A stretch of 64,000 nt of DNA from Metabacillus litoralis (lineage in GTDB: Bacteria > Bacillota > Bacilli > Bacillales > Bacillaceae), in assembly GCF_020524045.1 (NCBI RefSeq), contig NZ_JAIVKL010000006.1:1-64000 (forward strand). Direction: 5' to 3'. The notes beneath the pieces are model-generated. The model did not search any database. It was not told the origin of the DNA and saw only the letters and a list, made by a program, of their open reading frames with translations. This document shows, piece by piece, positions 33,817 to 45,044 of this stretch. Each line of letters starts with the position of its first letter. The stretch's first letter is position 1. Made by a program: the position numbers and the translations under genes.

Positions 33817-35790
33817 ATGCCAACCTTTTATGAAAAACCATTAATCCGTTATCCTATTTATGCATTAATAAGTGTAACAGTGATAGCTGTCATTCTTCTG
33901 TTTTTATTTAATTGGATTATCGGTTTAGTCTTGACCATGTTCCTATTGGTTGCCTTGTATGTTATTAGAAAAGCTATTATCGAATTTAAACTTGAAATGC
34001 AAGGTTATATTACTACTCTTTCTTATCGTCTTAAAAAGGTCGGTGAGGAAGCATTAATGGAAATGCCAATTGGAATTCTCTTATATAATGATCAATTTCA
34101 GATTGAATGGTCTAATCCATTTATGACTTCTTGTTTTGATGAAGACACTTTAGTGGGGAGGTCTCTTTATGATGTAGCAGATTCTCTCGCACCGTTAATC
34201 AAACAAGAAATAGAGTCAGAAACAATTGCTTTATTTGATCGGGAATTTAAAGTGATTATTAAAAGAGATGAACGGTTATTATACTTTTTTGACGTAACTG
34301 AGCAAATTGAAATTGAAAAGCAATATGAAGATGAACGCACTGTACTTGCATTCATATTTTTAGACAATTATGATGAAGTAACACAAGGTATGGATGATCA
34401 AACTAGAAGTGTCATAAATAGTGAAGTGACTTCTTTATTAAATAAATGGGCAAAGGATTACGGGGTATTTTTAAAAAGAGTTTCATCAGAGCGTTTTCTA
34501 GCTGTCTTAAATGAAGATATTCTAACTAAACTTGAAAAAACAAAGTTTTCTATTCTTGATGAAGTTCGTGAAAAGACAACAATGCAAAATGTTTCATTAA
34601 CATTAAGTATTGGAGTTGGAACAGGAGTATCTTCTTTACAAGATTTGGGTGGTTTAGCTCAATCAGGGTTAGATCTTGCCTTAGGGCGCGGTGGAGATCA
34701 GGTTGCAATTAAACAAACTAGTGGGAAAGTTAAGTTTTTCGGGGGAAAAACGAATCCAGTAGAAAAGCGTACAAGAGTACGTGCGCGAGTTATTTCACAT
34801 GCATTAAGGGAAATTGTGCTTGAGAGTGACAAAGTAATGATTATGGGTCATAGATTTCCTGATATGGATGCTGTAGGCTCTGCGATAGGTATTTTAAAGG
34901 TTGCACAGGTAAATGGGAAAGAAGGATTTATTGTTTTAGATCCTAACACACTTGATTCAGGTGTTGAGCAGCTTCTTATTGAGTTGAAAAAACATCCTGA
35001 TTTATGGTCTAGATTTATTACACCAGAACAGTCTCTTGAAATTATGACAGATGAAACATTACTCATCGTTGTTGATACACATAAACCTTCTTTAGTGATT
35101 GATGAACGTTTACTTATAAGAAGTGAAAATGTCATAGTCATTGACCATCATAGACGTGGGGAGGAATTTATTAAAGATCCTATTCTTGTCTATATGGAAC
35201 CATATGCTTCCTCAACGGCTGAACTTGTGACAGAGCTGTTAGAATATCAACCAAAAAGTCTTAAAATGAATATGATTGAGGCAACTTCATTACTTGCAGG
35301 TATTATCGTTGATACAAAAAGCTTCACATTACGTACAGGTTCACGTACATTTGATGCAGCATCTTATTTAAGAGCAAAAGGTGCAGATACAGTTTTAGTC
35401 CAAAAGTTCCTAAAAGAAGATATTCATCATTATGTGAAGCGAGCTAGACTTATTCAAAATGCATCGATATACAAAGATGGAATCGCGATTACCGTTGCTC
35501 AGGATAAGGAGCATCATGACCAAGTGATTATCGCCCAGGCGGCAGACACATTGTTAACAATGAATGGAGTAGATGCTTCCTTTGTTATAGCGTACCGAGA
35601 TGAAAACTGTATAAGTGTGAGTGCTAGATCGTTGGGTGATATTAATGTCCAAATCATTATGGAAGCACTAGATGGAGGCGGACATTTAACAAATGCGGCA
35701 ACCCAATTAGTCAATGTTACGCTAGAAGAAGCAGTAGAAAAATTAAAAGTAGTTCTAGAGGATTATCTTGAAGGAGGAACCAAATCATGA
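33817..35790 (+). CDS. gdpP: Cyclic-di-AMP phosphodiesterase GdpP
   Basis: 657-aa membrane-bound phosphodiesterase that hydrolyses c-di-AMP. Two N-terminal membrane helices (about 15-55), a PAS-like domain (about 75-155), a degenerate GGDEF domain (about 170-300, lacking the GGDEF motif), then DHH ([27 protein letters not shown]) and DHHA1 ([10 protein letters not shown]) domains. It overlaps rplI by 4 nt (ATGA), so the two are coupled. Confidence 0.96.
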   Translation: MPTFYEKPLIRYPIYALISVTVIAVILLFLFNWIIGLVLTMFLLVALYVIRKAIIEFKLEMQGYITTLSYRLKKVGEEALMEMPIGILLYNDQFQIEWSNPFMTSCFDEDTLVGRSLYDVADSLAPLIKQEIESETIALFDREFKVIIKRDERLLYFFDVTEQIEIEKQYEDERTVLAFIFLDNYDEVTQGMDDQTRSVINSEVTSLLNKWAKDYGVFLKRVSSERFLAVLNEDILTKLEKTKFSILDEVREKTTMQNVSLTLSIGVGTGVSSLQDLGGLAQSGLDLALGRGGDQVAIKQTSGKVKFFGGKTNPVEKRTRVRARVISHALREIVLESDKVMIMGHRFPDMDAVGSAIGILKVAQVNGKEGFIVLDPNTLDSGVEQLLIELKKHPDLWSRFITPEQSLEIMTDETLLIVVDTHKPSLVIDERLLIRSENVIVIDHHRRGEEFIKDPILVYMEPYASSTAELVTELLEYQPKSLKMNMIEATSLLAGIIVDTKSFTLRTGSRTFDAASYLRAKGADTVLVQKFLKEDIHHYVKRARLIQNASIYKDGIAITVAQDKEHHDQVIIAQAADTLLTMNGVDASFVIAYRDENCISVSARSLGDINVQIIMEALDGGGHLTNAATQLVNVTLEEAVEKLKVVLEDYLEGGTKS

Positions 35791-36230
35791 AAGTTATCTT
35801 TTTAAAGGATGTTAAAGGAAAAGGAAAAAAAGGTGAAGTGAAAAATGTAGCAGCTGGTTATGCACATAATTTTCTTATTAAACAAGGCTTTGCGGTTGAA
35901 GCAACAGGTGCAAATGTAAGCTCTTTAAATGCTCAAAAGAAAAAACAAGAACAAGAATTAATTGAAGAACTAGAGCAAATGCAACAGCTTAAAATAGATT
36001 TAGAGAAATTAACAGTTGAAATTCAGGCTAAATCTGGTGAAGGTGGTCGTTTATTTGGTTCAGTTACAAGTAAGCAGATTGCAGATGAGTTAAAAAAGAC
36101 ACATAATATCAAGCTAGACAAACGTAAACTTGATCTACCAGACGGAATAAGAGCACTAGGTTTTACGAATGTTCCTGCTAAGCTACATCCAGAAGTAACA
36201 GCAACAATTAAGGTACATGTAAAAGAATAG
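35787..36230 (+). CDS. rplI: Ribosomal protein L9
   Basis: 147-aa L9: N-terminal rRNA-binding domain [20 protein letters not shown], long connecting helix and C-terminal domain ending [14 protein letters not shown] precedes the ATG inside gdpP's end. Confidence 0.97.
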   Translation: MKVIFLKDVKGKGKKGEVKNVAAGYAHNFLIKQGFAVEATGANVSSLNAQKKKQEQELIEELEQMQQLKIDLEKLTVEIQAKSGEGGRLFGSVTSKQIADELKKTHNIKLDKRKLDLPDGIRALGFTNVPAKLHPEVTATIKVHVKE

Positions 36231-36247
36231 TAAATGTTGGAGAATCA

Positions 36248-36301
36248 TGTGGTTTGGTGGAAAGAGTGAAATTTATCTTGAAGCTTTGCCACATTTTTTT
36301 T
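36248..36301 (+). terminator. rplI terminator (long loop)
   Basis: ATGTGG and CCACAT arms with a partly paired ~35-nt loop and eight T. Weaker than the others in the window. Confidence 0.5.
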
Positions 36302-36416
36302 ATGCTTAGTACTTAAGAATCTTTCAAAAGATGATATAGTAATTGTAAGATGTGAAGTATTTGTGCATGTCACTTTTCTTAGAGATTGCTAGTAATTATT
36401 ATTAATATAAAGGACG

Positions 36417-37787
36417 GTGGTCATCATAAACGAGCTACTTGGTGATCGTATTCCACCACAAAATATAGAAGCAGAGCAGGCTGTCTTAGGTGCAATCTTC
36501 CTACAACCAGCTTCTCTTACATTAGCATCAGAGCTATTGATTCCAGAAGATTTCTATCGAGCAGCACATCAGAAAATATATAATGCGATGCTTGATTTAT
36601 CTGATAAAGGTGAACCTGTTGATTTAGTAACAGTGACATCAGAGCTTGCAGATGTAAACCTATTAGAAGAAGTAGGTGGAGTTTCATATTTAAGTGATTT
36701 GGCAAACTCTGTTCCAACAGCAGCCAATATTGAATACTATGGAAAAATTGTTGAAGAAAAATCTATTTTACGTCGGTTAATACGAACAGCAACGACCATT
36801 GCCCAAGATGGCTATAGTCGAGAAGATGAAGTCGAGGTTTTATTAAACGAAGCAGAAAAAACAATCATGGAAGTTGCACAGCGTAAAAATGCAGGTGCCT
36901 TCCAAAATATAAAAGACGTACTTGTCCAAACATACGATAATATCGAATTGCTACATGATAACAAAGGCGATGTTACGGGAATTCCTACTGGATTTACCGA
37001 GCTTGATAGAATGACAGCAGGATTTCAACGAAACGATCTTATTATCGTAGCAGCCCGACCTTCAGTTGGTAAAACAGCATTCGCCTTAAATATTGCACAA
37101 AACGTTGCAACGAAGACAGAAGAAAATGTTGCAATTTTTAGTCTTGAGATGGGTGCAGATCAGCTTGTAATGAGGATGTTATGTGCTGAGGGTAACATTG
37201 ATGCACAAAGGTTAAGAACAGGTTCATTAACACCTGAAGACTGGGGAAAGCTTACGATGGCCATGGGTAGTCTATCAGACTCTGGAATTTATATTGATGA
37301 TACACCGGGTATAAGAGTAAGTGAAATTCGTGCAAAATGTCGTCGTTTAAAGCAAGAAACTGGGTTAGGTATGATCTTGATTGATTATCTACAATTAATT
37401 CAAGGTTCAGGTCGTTCAGATAATCGTCAGCAAGAGGTATCAGAAATCTCTCGTACACTTAAAGAGTTAGCACGTGAGCTTAAAGTGCCTGTAATAGCCC
37501 TATCTCAGCTTTCACGTGGTGTTGAGCAACGACAGGACAAACGACCAATGATGTCTGATATTCGTGAATCTGGATCGATTGAGCAGGATGCCGATATCGT
37601 TGCCTTCTTATATCGTGATGATTATTATGATAAAGAATCAGAGAATAAGAACATCATTGAAATTATCATTGCTAAACAGCGTAATGGTCCTGTTGGTACC
37701 GTAGCACTAGCTTTCGTAAAAGAATATAATAAATTCGTAAATCTGGAGCGGCGTTTTGATGATGCAGGTGTTCCAGCAGGTGCTTAG
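36417..37787 (+). CDS. dnaC: Replicative DNA helicase DnaC (DnaB homologue)
   Basis: About 453-456 aa hexameric helicase of the replication fork. N-terminal primase-binding domain, RecA-like core with Walker A ARPSVGKTAFALN, Walker B ILIDYLQLIQG, SQLSRGVEQR and IRESGSIEQDADIV. Start is unclear: homology begins at NELLGDRIPPQNIEAEQ, but the codon in the expected position is ATA (36426), preceded by ATC, GTC and GTG (36417). GTG 36417 has AAAGGA only 2 nt upstream. The coordinate given is the first conventional start codon. Confidence 0.93.
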   Translation: MVIINELLGDRIPPQNIEAEQAVLGAIFLQPASLTLASELLIPEDFYRAAHQKIYNAMLDLSDKGEPVDLVTVTSELADVNLLEEVGGVSYLSDLANSVPTAANIEYYGKIVEEKSILRRLIRTATTIAQDGYSREDEVEVLLNEAEKTIMEVAQRKNAGAFQNIKDVLVQTYDNIELLHDNKGDVTGIPTGFTELDRMTAGFQRNDLIIVAARPSVGKTAFALNIAQNVATKTEENVAIFSLEMGADQLVMRMLCAEGNIDAQRLRTGSLTPEDWGKLTMAMGSLSDSGIYIDDTPGIRVSEIRAKCRRLKQETGLGMILIDYLQLIQGSGRSDNRQQEVSEISRTLKELARELKVPVIALSQLSRGVEQRQDKRPMMSDIRESGSIEQDADIVAFLYRDDYYDKESENKNIIEIIIAKQRNGPVGTVALAFVKEYNKFVNLERRFDDAGVPAGA

Positions 37788-37789
37788 AG

Positions 37790-37818
37790 AAAGATCGCGA
37801 TGGCGGTCTTTTTTTGTG
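37790..37818 (+). terminator. dnaC terminator
   Basis: AGATCGC-gatg-GCGGTCT stem (one wobble) followed by seven T. The 37819-38080 stretch is AT-rich and shows no gene. Confidence 0.85.
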
Positions 37819-38081
37819 CAAAAAAATCTATAAGTTGTAATTAAATCTTTTTTGAATCTTTGACTTTGTTAGTAGTGAACTAGCTTTTTAAAAAATATAA
37901 ATCAATATATGCTAATCCTGCACTTTAAAGTCTTGTCTAAAAATATAAAAAATCATCATACTAAGAGTGTTTAAAGCTATTAGCAATTTATAGCGTCATT
38001 CGAAAATAGAACCCTAGCCTAAAAAACAGAAAAAGTAGCTATTTTAGAATAACACTGAGCTTTAATGAATAAAAAAGTAAA

Positions 38082-38158
38082 ATATACGAACGAACAGCGG
38101 ATCTCTTTTTATTAATGTTCGTATTTCAATTGACTTTCCTCATTTACACTGTTAAAAT
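38082..38158 (+). promoter_or_regulatory. purA promoter with two PurBox-like sites
   Basis: TTGACT (38130-38135) and TAAAAT (38153-38158), 17-nt spacer. Just upstream, ATATACGAACGAA (38082-38094) and, inverted, AATGTTCGTATTT (38114-38126) resemble the PurR box AWWWCCGAACWWT; the second has one mismatch. B. subtilis PurR binds paired inverted boxes before purA. Repression by PurR is inferred. Confidence 0.7.
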
Positions 38159-38174
38159 AAACATGTTTGAATAG

Positions 38175-39485
<1,311 letters not shown>

Positions 39486-39497
39486 GAGCTTTAAATA

Positions 39498-39536
39498 AAT
39501 GAGAAGGGTGAGTGTTCACTTCTTCTCATTTTTTTA
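39498..39536 (+). terminator. purA terminator
   Basis: AATGAGAAG and CTTCTCATT arms, loop of about 15 nt, then TTTTTTT. Confidence 0.88.
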
Positions 39537-39551
39537 TTGATTGGCTCTGTT

Positions 39552-39726
39552 AAACTTTGTTGTTGATTTCCGTTACAGGCATTCGCTTTCCGCGGGCGGT
39601 CCGGGAGCCTCCTCGGCGCAAGCGCCTGTGGGGTCTCCCTTTGACACGCTCCTCCCGCAGGAGTCTCATGCCTTTCACTCCAATCAACAAAGTGCTGAAA
39701 AATCAACATGAAGCTTTAACATAGCC
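39552..39726 (-). repeat. GC-rich dispersed repeat, copy 2 (inverted)
   Basis: Reverse-complement near-duplicate of 29272-29445, including the ACTCCTGCGGGAG and GGCGCTTGCGCC arms. Only a handful of differences are visible. It lies between purA and the tRNA cluster. Confidence 0.85.
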
Positions 39727-39884
39727 TATTGATTATTAAAAACAATTCTATTACAATGAAATTCTGGTTAAGAGATGATGTTTTTTTGAAAAAATATAAA
39801 ATAATATTTTTTCAAAAAAACATTGTCATATGTATTGTTTCTATGTTATGATAGGAAACGTCCTGTTAGAGAGACGCGAAATAA

Positions 39885-39960
39885 GAGCCATTAGCTCAGT
39901 TGGTAGAGCATCTGACTTTTAATCAGAGGGTCGAAGGTTCGAATCCTTCATGGCTCACCA
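39885..39960 (+). tRNA. tRNA-Lys (UUU)
   Basis: 76 nt, full cloverleaf: GAGCCAT/ATGGCTC acceptor stem, anticodon loop CTTTTAA (TTT), T loop GGTTCGAATCC, and encoded CCA end. Confidence 0.97.
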
Positions 39961-39982
39961 TTTTTTATTAGATTATTATAAT

Positions 39983-40054
39983 GGCCCATTGGTCAAGCGG
40001 TTAAGACACCGCCCTTTCACGGCGGTAACACGGGTTCGAATCCCGTATGGGTCA
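39983..40054 (+). tRNA. tRNA-Glu (UUC)
   Basis: 72 nt, GGCCCAT/ATGGGTC acceptor stem with one wobble, anticodon loop CTTTCAC (TTC), T arm GGGTTCGAATCCC. CCA is not encoded. Confidence 0.96.
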
Positions 40055-40164
40055 TCATATATTTAATGAAAACAGTTATTTTGAATGAAGTGCAAGGTTG
40101 ATTATTTCACTTCGTTTTTAGAAGCAAGTGCAAGGTTGTTTATTTTCACTTCGTGAAAAAACTT

Positions 40165-40241
40165 GGTCCGGTAGTTCAGTTGGTTAGAATGCCTGCCTGT
40201 CACGCAGGAGGTCGCGGGTTCGAGTCCCGTCCGGACCGCCA
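40165..40241 (+). tRNA. tRNA-Asp (GUC)
   Basis: 77 nt, GGTCCGG/CCGGACC acceptor stem, anticodon loop CTGTCAC (GTC), T arm GGGTTCGAGTCCC, CCA encoded. Between it and tRNA-Glu is a 26-30 nt direct repeat around GCAAGGTTG/TTTCACTTCGT (40091-40155). Confidence 0.97.
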
Positions 40242-40314
40242 CTATATTTTTTAAAAGAGTTATGATATCCTTAGTAAAAGGTATCAAAGTTTAATAAGAT
40301 ACTTAATTCAATAT

Positions 40315-40387
40315 GGCTCGGTAGCTCAGTTGGTAGAGCAATGGACTGAAAATCCATGTGTCGGCGGTTCGATTCCGTCCCGAGCCA
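40315..40387 (+). tRNA. tRNA-Phe (GAA)
   Basis: 73 nt, GGCTCGG/CCGAGCC acceptor stem, anticodon loop CTGAAAA (GAA), T arm CGGTTCGATTCCG. CCA is not encoded. Last of four tRNAs. Confidence 0.97.
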
Positions 40388-40393
40388 CTTTAT

Positions 40394-40430
40394 AAAAAGC
40401 ATGATTCACTTGAATCATGCTTTTTTACTT
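40394..40430 (+). terminator. tRNA cluster terminator
   Basis: AAAAGCATGATTCA-ct-TGAATCATGCTTTT, a 14-bp perfect stem with T run. Confidence 0.92.
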
Positions 40431-40667
40431 TTTAGAATCAAAAAGTATGAAATTTATACTTAGCTTTAGTGTCTAGTTCAAAACACTTGGAGCTTTACTT
40501 ATTAATAGCACCTTTTAACTCAAGCTACTTAAACGGATTTACTAGAAACCAACAAATTATGCAGAAACAGCAAATAATCAGCATGCTAATACGACAAATT
40601 CTATTAAAAAAAGATATAAATTCTACGTTACACACTTGTCATATAACAACCAAATTATGTAACTTAT

Positions 40668-40684
40668 AATACAATATCATTACA
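40668..40684 (-). promoter_or_regulatory. WalR-like box upstream of the M23 peptidase
   Basis: On the minus strand TGTAAT-gatat-TGTATT fits the WalR consensus TGTWAH-N5-TGTWAH with one mismatch. It is about 146 nt upstream of the peptidase gene that precedes walR. Weak evidence. The 40431-40829 gap has no convincing gene. Confidence 0.3.
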
Positions 40685-40829
40685 ATTCGATGAGAAAATA
40701 GATCAATAATCTGCTTTTATGGTAAGTTAATAAAGTGTAAAATTACGCACATTATGTCGACTTAGAACCATGTTTACATGTAAGAGGCTTCCTGAGTTTC
40801 TTGTAGGTAAGAATTAGGGGGAAAGATGA

Positions 40830-42275
40830 GTGTTTAAACGTTCTAATAGATTCATAGCTAATGAATCACGGAAAAAAAAGACTTCCTTTTTTAGTAAAAT
40901 TACATTAGGTGTGGCTTTGGCTACTTTTTCTTTAGGATTAACTAGTGCATCTGCAGAAGAATCACTATCAACGGTTTATCATATCTATTTAGATACTAAA
41001 TATATGGGATCTGTAAATGATCAAAATATTATTAGTCAAGTAACTAAGAAAAAGCTAGAAATTGCATCTGAAAATTATAAAGATCTTAATTTATCTGTCG
41101 AAGATATTGAGATCATACCAGAAAAGATGTTTCGTCCTGTTTATGATAACGATGATACGATCATCAATTTAAATAAAGAGCTTGATGTTGTTGTAGAGTC
41201 TACTCAACTAATGATTAACGATGAAGAAATTGCTCATTTTAATAGCAAAGAAGAAGCAGAATCAGTATTAAATAAATATAAAAGTCTTTATGTGTCAGAA
41301 GAGGAGTTAAAAACTCTTGAATTGAAAAAAGCAGTTCCAGCTGCATTGAGTTCTCTTCAAGAAGGTAAGTCACAACTATTAGACGTGACATTCACTGAAA
41401 AGGTTTCACTCCAATCAAAAAAAATCACACCAGATAAAGTCCTCTCAGTGGATCAAGGGTTAAACTTGCTTAAAAAAGGTACTTTATCAGAGAAAAAATA
41501 CGTTGTTAAAGAAGAAGATGTTCTAGGTGGAATTGCTGCACAGCATAATCTTTCCTTAAAGCAATTATTACATTTAAACCCTGGTTTAAAGGAAGATTCA
41601 CTTATTAAGCCTGGTGATGAATTAAATGTAACAATTTTAACTCCGTTTGTGAAAGTAAGTGTAGAAGAGGAAATTTCTAAGAAAGAAACGATCTCTTTTG
41701 AAACAGAAATCAAAGAGGATTCATCTATGCCTAAAGGTGAGGAAAAAACAACTCAAAAAGGTGAAGATGGTGAAAAGTTAGTTCATTACAAGATCTATAA
41801 AGAAAATGGATCAGAAGTGAAACGTGAAACAATTAGTGCAGAAACAATCAAAGAACCTAAAAAAGAGATTATAGTAAAAGGTACAAAAGTAATTCCTTCT
41901 AGAGGCACTGGAGACCTCTCTTGGCCAGCAGTTGGTGGTTATGTTTCTAGTGGGCTTGGTCAGCGTTGGGGCAAGCTACATAAAGGAATTGATATTGCTA
42001 GACCTAGTAACTATACAATTAAAGCAGCAGATAACGGGAAAGTGGTTTCAGCTGGCTATGATGGTGGTTATGGCAATAAAGTAGTTATTGATCATAACAA
42101 TGGAATGAGAACAGTTTATGCTCATCTTGAATCGATCTCTGTTTCACCTGGACAAGTTGTAGCACAAGGACAAAAATTAGGTGTAATGGGTTCAACTGGT
42201 AACTCCACAGGTGTTCATTTACATTTTGAAGTATATGAAAATGGAAATCTTAAAAATCCTATGGATTATTTATAA
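40830..42275 (+). CDS. Secreted M23 peptidase with LysM and G5 domains
   Basis: 481-aa cell-wall hydrolase. A signal peptide (about 1-41, ending SLGLTSASA) is followed by a low-complexity region, a LysM domain (about 222-268, KYVVKEEDVLGGIAAQHNLS), a G5 domain (about 270-350, with KKETISFETEIKEDSS) and an M23 peptidase domain with zinc ligands in HKGIDIA and HLHFEV. Such enzymes cut peptide cross-links of peptidoglycan. GTG start with AGGGGG 8 nt upstream. It lies just before the walR operon, which controls wall hydrolases. Confidence 0.93.
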   Translation: MFKRSNRFIANESRKKKTSFFSKITLGVALATFSLGLTSASAEESLSTVYHIYLDTKYMGSVNDQNIISQVTKKKLEIASENYKDLNLSVEDIEIIPEKMFRPVYDNDDTIINLNKELDVVVESTQLMINDEEIAHFNSKEEAESVLNKYKSLYVSEEELKTLELKKAVPAALSSLQEGKSQLLDVTFTEKVSLQSKKITPDKVLSVDQGLNLLKKGTLSEKKYVVKEEDVLGGIAAQHNLSLKQLLHLNPGLKEDSLIKPGDELNVTILTPFVKVSVEEEISKKETISFETEIKEDSSMPKGEEKTTQKGEDGEKLVHYKIYKENGSEVKRETISAETIKEPKKEIIVKGTKVIPSRGTGDLSWPAVGGYVSSGLGQRWGKLHKGIDIARPSNYTIKAADNGKVVSAGYDGGYGNKVVIDHNNGMRTVYAHLESISVSPGQVVAQGQKLGVMGSTGNSTGVHLHFEVYENGNLKNPMDYL

Positions 42276-42282
42276 AGCTTAC

Positions 42283-42323
42283 AAAGGGTCTGACAAGTCA
42301 AAATTGAGTCAGGCCCTTTTTCA
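42283..42323 (+). terminator. Terminator after M23 peptidase gene
   Basis: AAAGGGTCTGAC and GTCAGGCCCTTT arms with 14-nt loop, then T run. Confidence 0.88.
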
Positions 42324-42508
42324 TTAAAACACGCTAATACTCTATACCACTTACAAGAAAAGTTTAAACATCTTTTCATTATTTATTGGTAGATATGTAG
42401 AAGATTAATTATAATACAACTATTGGAAGTAAGTGTAAAAGGTGATTATCATGAGTGAACATGTTACATTAAAATAAAGTAAAACTGTCACGAGAAGGGG
42501 CGATAACT

Positions 42509-43216
42509 TTGGAGAAAAAGATCCTAGTTGTAGATGACGAGAAACCTATTGCAGATATATTACAATTTAACTTAAAAAAAGAAGGATATACCGTTTTTTG
42601 TGCATATGATGGTCAACAAGCTTTAGATATGGTTGAAGAACAGAAGCCTGACCTTATTTTATTAGATATTATGCTTCCAATTAAGGATGGTATGGAGGTA
42701 TGTCGAGAAGTTAGAAAGAAGCACGAAATCCCTATCATTATGCTAACAGCAAAGGACTCTGAAATCGATAAAGTTTTAGGACTTGAGCTTGGAGCGGATG
42801 ATTATGTAACAAAGCCTTTCAGTACAAGAGAATTATTAGCACGTGTAAAAGCAAATTTAAGAAGACAACAAGCTATTGAAATCAGTGGATCTAAAGGACA
42901 AACAAATGAAATAACAATTGGTTCACTTGTTATTCATCCAGATGCTTATGTAGTCTCAAAACGTGGAGAAACAATTGAACTAACTCATCGTGAATTTGAG
43001 TTACTTCACTACCTAGCACAACATATCGGACAGGTTATGACAAGAGAACATCTTCTTCAAACAGTTTGGGGTTATGATTATTTTGGCGATGTTCGTACAG
43101 TAGACGTTACAGTTAGAAGATTAAGAGAAAAAATCGAGGACAACCCAAGTCATCCTACATGGATTGTAACAAGACGTGGTGTTGGTTATTATTTACGTCA
43201 TTCTGAACAGGATTAA
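42509..43216 (+). CDS. walR: Response regulator WalR
   Basis: 235-aa OmpR-type regulator of the essential cell-wall two-component system. Receiver domain with acidic pocket (VVDDEKP), phospho-acceptor Asp in LILLDIMLP (about residue 53) and Lys in TKPF; C-terminal winged helix with [24 protein letters not shown]. Starts at TTG with AAGGGG 8 nt upstream. First gene of walRKHIJ. Confidence 0.97.
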   Translation: MEKKILVVDDEKPIADILQFNLKKEGYTVFCAYDGQQALDMVEEQKPDLILLDIMLPIKDGMEVCREVRKKHEIPIIMLTAKDSEIDKVLGLELGADDYVTKPFSTRELLARVKANLRRQQAIEISGSKGQTNEITIGSLVIHPDAYVVSKRGETIELTHREFELLHYLAQHIGQVMTREHLLQTVWGYDYFGDVRTVDVTVRRLREKIEDNPSHPTWIVTRRGVGYYLRHSEQD

Positions 43217-43220
43217 TAAC

Positions 43221-45044
43221 ATGAAAAGAGTGAACTTTTTTCGTTCTATTCATTTTAAATTTGTTATGGTTTATGTGTTGCTAATTATGCTCGCCATGCA
43301 AATTATTGGAATTTATTTTGTTCGTGAACTAGAGACTTCTTTGAAAACTAATTTTGAAACCTCACTAACTAAACGGGTAAATTTACTTGTATATAACATC
43401 GAACAAGAAATGTCTCGTGATCCAAAGGAATACTCGGATGGTAAGACAGCTGAGGGTGAGATCACAACTATTATTGAAGATTTCGCAAGAGGAGAAATAC
43501 TTGAAGTAAAAGTAATAGACAAAAATAAGACTGTTATTGCTACATCAAGTTCTAATCAAGATATAGTCGGTAAAAAAACGACAGAGGATCGAATACTTCG
43601 AGCACTTTTAGGGCTAGATCACAGCAAGATGTATTTTGATGAGGGGAAAAGGCAGCGCGTTGTCATTATGACACTTCCTGTTAACCATAACCAAACGACC
43701 ATTGGTGCAGTTTATATTGCTGCTTCAATGGAGGAAGTGTTTGTCCAGATGAGAATTATCAATAAAATATTAGCAACTGGCACAATCCTTTCACTTTTGA
43801 TTACAGCTGCATTAGGTATTTTCTTAGCAAGAACCATAACTAGACCAATGACTGATATGAAAAAGCAAGCAATGGAACTGGCGAATGGTAATTTCTCACG
43901 CAAAGTAAAGGTATACGGAGAAGATGAAATCGGTCAATTAGCTCAAACGTTTAATTATTTAACAGAAAGATTAGAAGATGCTCAAGCGATGACAGAAGGT
44001 GAAAGGAAAAAATTAGCATCTGTTATTGCTCATATGACTGATGGAGTTATTGCTACGAATCGACATGGACAAGTCATTTTAGTTAATAATCCAGCTCTAG
44101 AAATGCTAAATGTTTCACGTGGAACAATAGAAAATATCAATATTACAAGATTATTAGGTATTGATGATGAACATACCTTTGAGAGCTTGGTCGATGCACA
44201 AGAATCATTTATCCTTGATTCGAGTACAGGTGAGACACCATTTATTCTACGGGTTAATTTTTCAACTATACAAAAAGAAACAGGTAAAATTGAAGGATTA
44301 ATTGCCGTCTTATATGATATTACTGAGCAGGAAAAGATTGAGCAAGAAAGAAGAGAATTTGTTGCGAATGTGTCACATGAACTAAGGACTCCTTTAACAA
44401 CAATGAGGAGTTATTTAGAGGCATTAGCAGATGGTGCATGGAAAGATAATGATTTGGCACCACAGTTTTTAAATGTCACACAAACAGAAACAGAACGGAT
44501 GATTCGTTTAGTGAATGATCTTCTACAGCTTTCAAAGCTAGATCGGACAGATTATCGCCTAAATAAAGAGTGGATTAACTTTACTGTTTTCTTCAATAAA
44601 ATTATCGACCGTTTTGAGATGACTAAAACACAGCATATTTCATTTAAAAGAAATATTCCAAAAGATGAACTTTATGTTGAAATGGATACAGATAAAATCA
44701 CTCAAGTTTTAGACAATATTATCTCAAATGCATTAAAGTATTCTCCAGAAGGTGGAAAAGTTACATTTACAATTGACGTTCTATCAACTGAAATCCAGAT
44801 AAGGGTAAAGGATGAAGGTGTTGGGATTCCTCAAGATAGCTTAAATAAAATCTTTGACCGTTTTTATCGAGTTGATAAAGCAAGAACAAGACAGTTAGGC
44901 GGAACAGGTTTAGGCTTAGCTATTGCTAAGGAAATGGTTTATGCACATGGAGGAGATATTTGGGCACAGAGCAAAGAGGGTCAAGGAACAACAGTGTATT
45001 TCACACTGCCATATGACCCAGAACAAGAGGATGAGTGGGAATGA
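43221..45044 (+). CDS. walK: Sensor histidine kinase WalK
   Basis: 607-aa membrane kinase partner of WalR. Two membrane helices (about 14-34 and 182-204) flank an extracellular PDC/PAS domain; then HAMP (about 204-256), PAS (about 262-370), HisKA with FVANVSHELRTPLTTM and the ATPase with NIISNALKYSPEGG, DEGVGIP and GGTGLGLAI. ATG 43221 begins 4 nt after the walR stop, so they are coexpressed. Overlaps walH. Confidence 0.97.
   Translation: MKRVNFFRSIHFKFVMVYVLLIMLAMQIIGIYFVRELETSLKTNFETSLTKRVNLLVYNIEQEMSRDPKEYSDGKTAEGEITTIIEDFARGEILEVKVIDKNKTVIATSSSNQDIVGKKTTEDRILRALLGLDHSKMYFDEGKRQRVVIMTLPVNHNQTTIGAVYIAASMEEVFVQMRIINKILATGTILSLLITAALGIFLARTITRPMTDMKKQAMELANGNFSRKVKVYGEDEIGQLAQTFNYLTERLEDAQAMTEGERKKLASVIAHMTDGVIATNRHGQVILVNNPALEMLNVSRGTIENINITRLLGIDDEHTFESLVDAQESFILDSSTGETPFILRVNFSTIQKETGKIEGLIAVLYDITEQEKIEQERREFVANVSHELRTPLTTMRSYLEALADGAWKDNDLAPQFLNVTQTETERMIRLVNDLLQLSKLDRTDYRLNKEWINFTVFFNKIIDRFEMTKTQHISFKRNIPKDELYVEMDTDKITQVLDNIISNALKYSPEGGKVTFTIDVLSTEIQIRVKDEGVGIPQDSLNKIFDRFYRVDKARTRQLGGTGLGLAIAKEMVYAHGGDIWAQSKEGQGTTVYFTLPYDPEQEDEWE

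Noticed and set aside
39491-39709. 72-codon minus-strand frame after purA
   Set aside because: It is the reading of the GC-rich dispersed repeat and the purA terminator.
40469-40669. 66-codon plus-strand frame after the tRNA cluster
   Set aside because: No SD, no homology by eye, AT-rich random-looking sequence.
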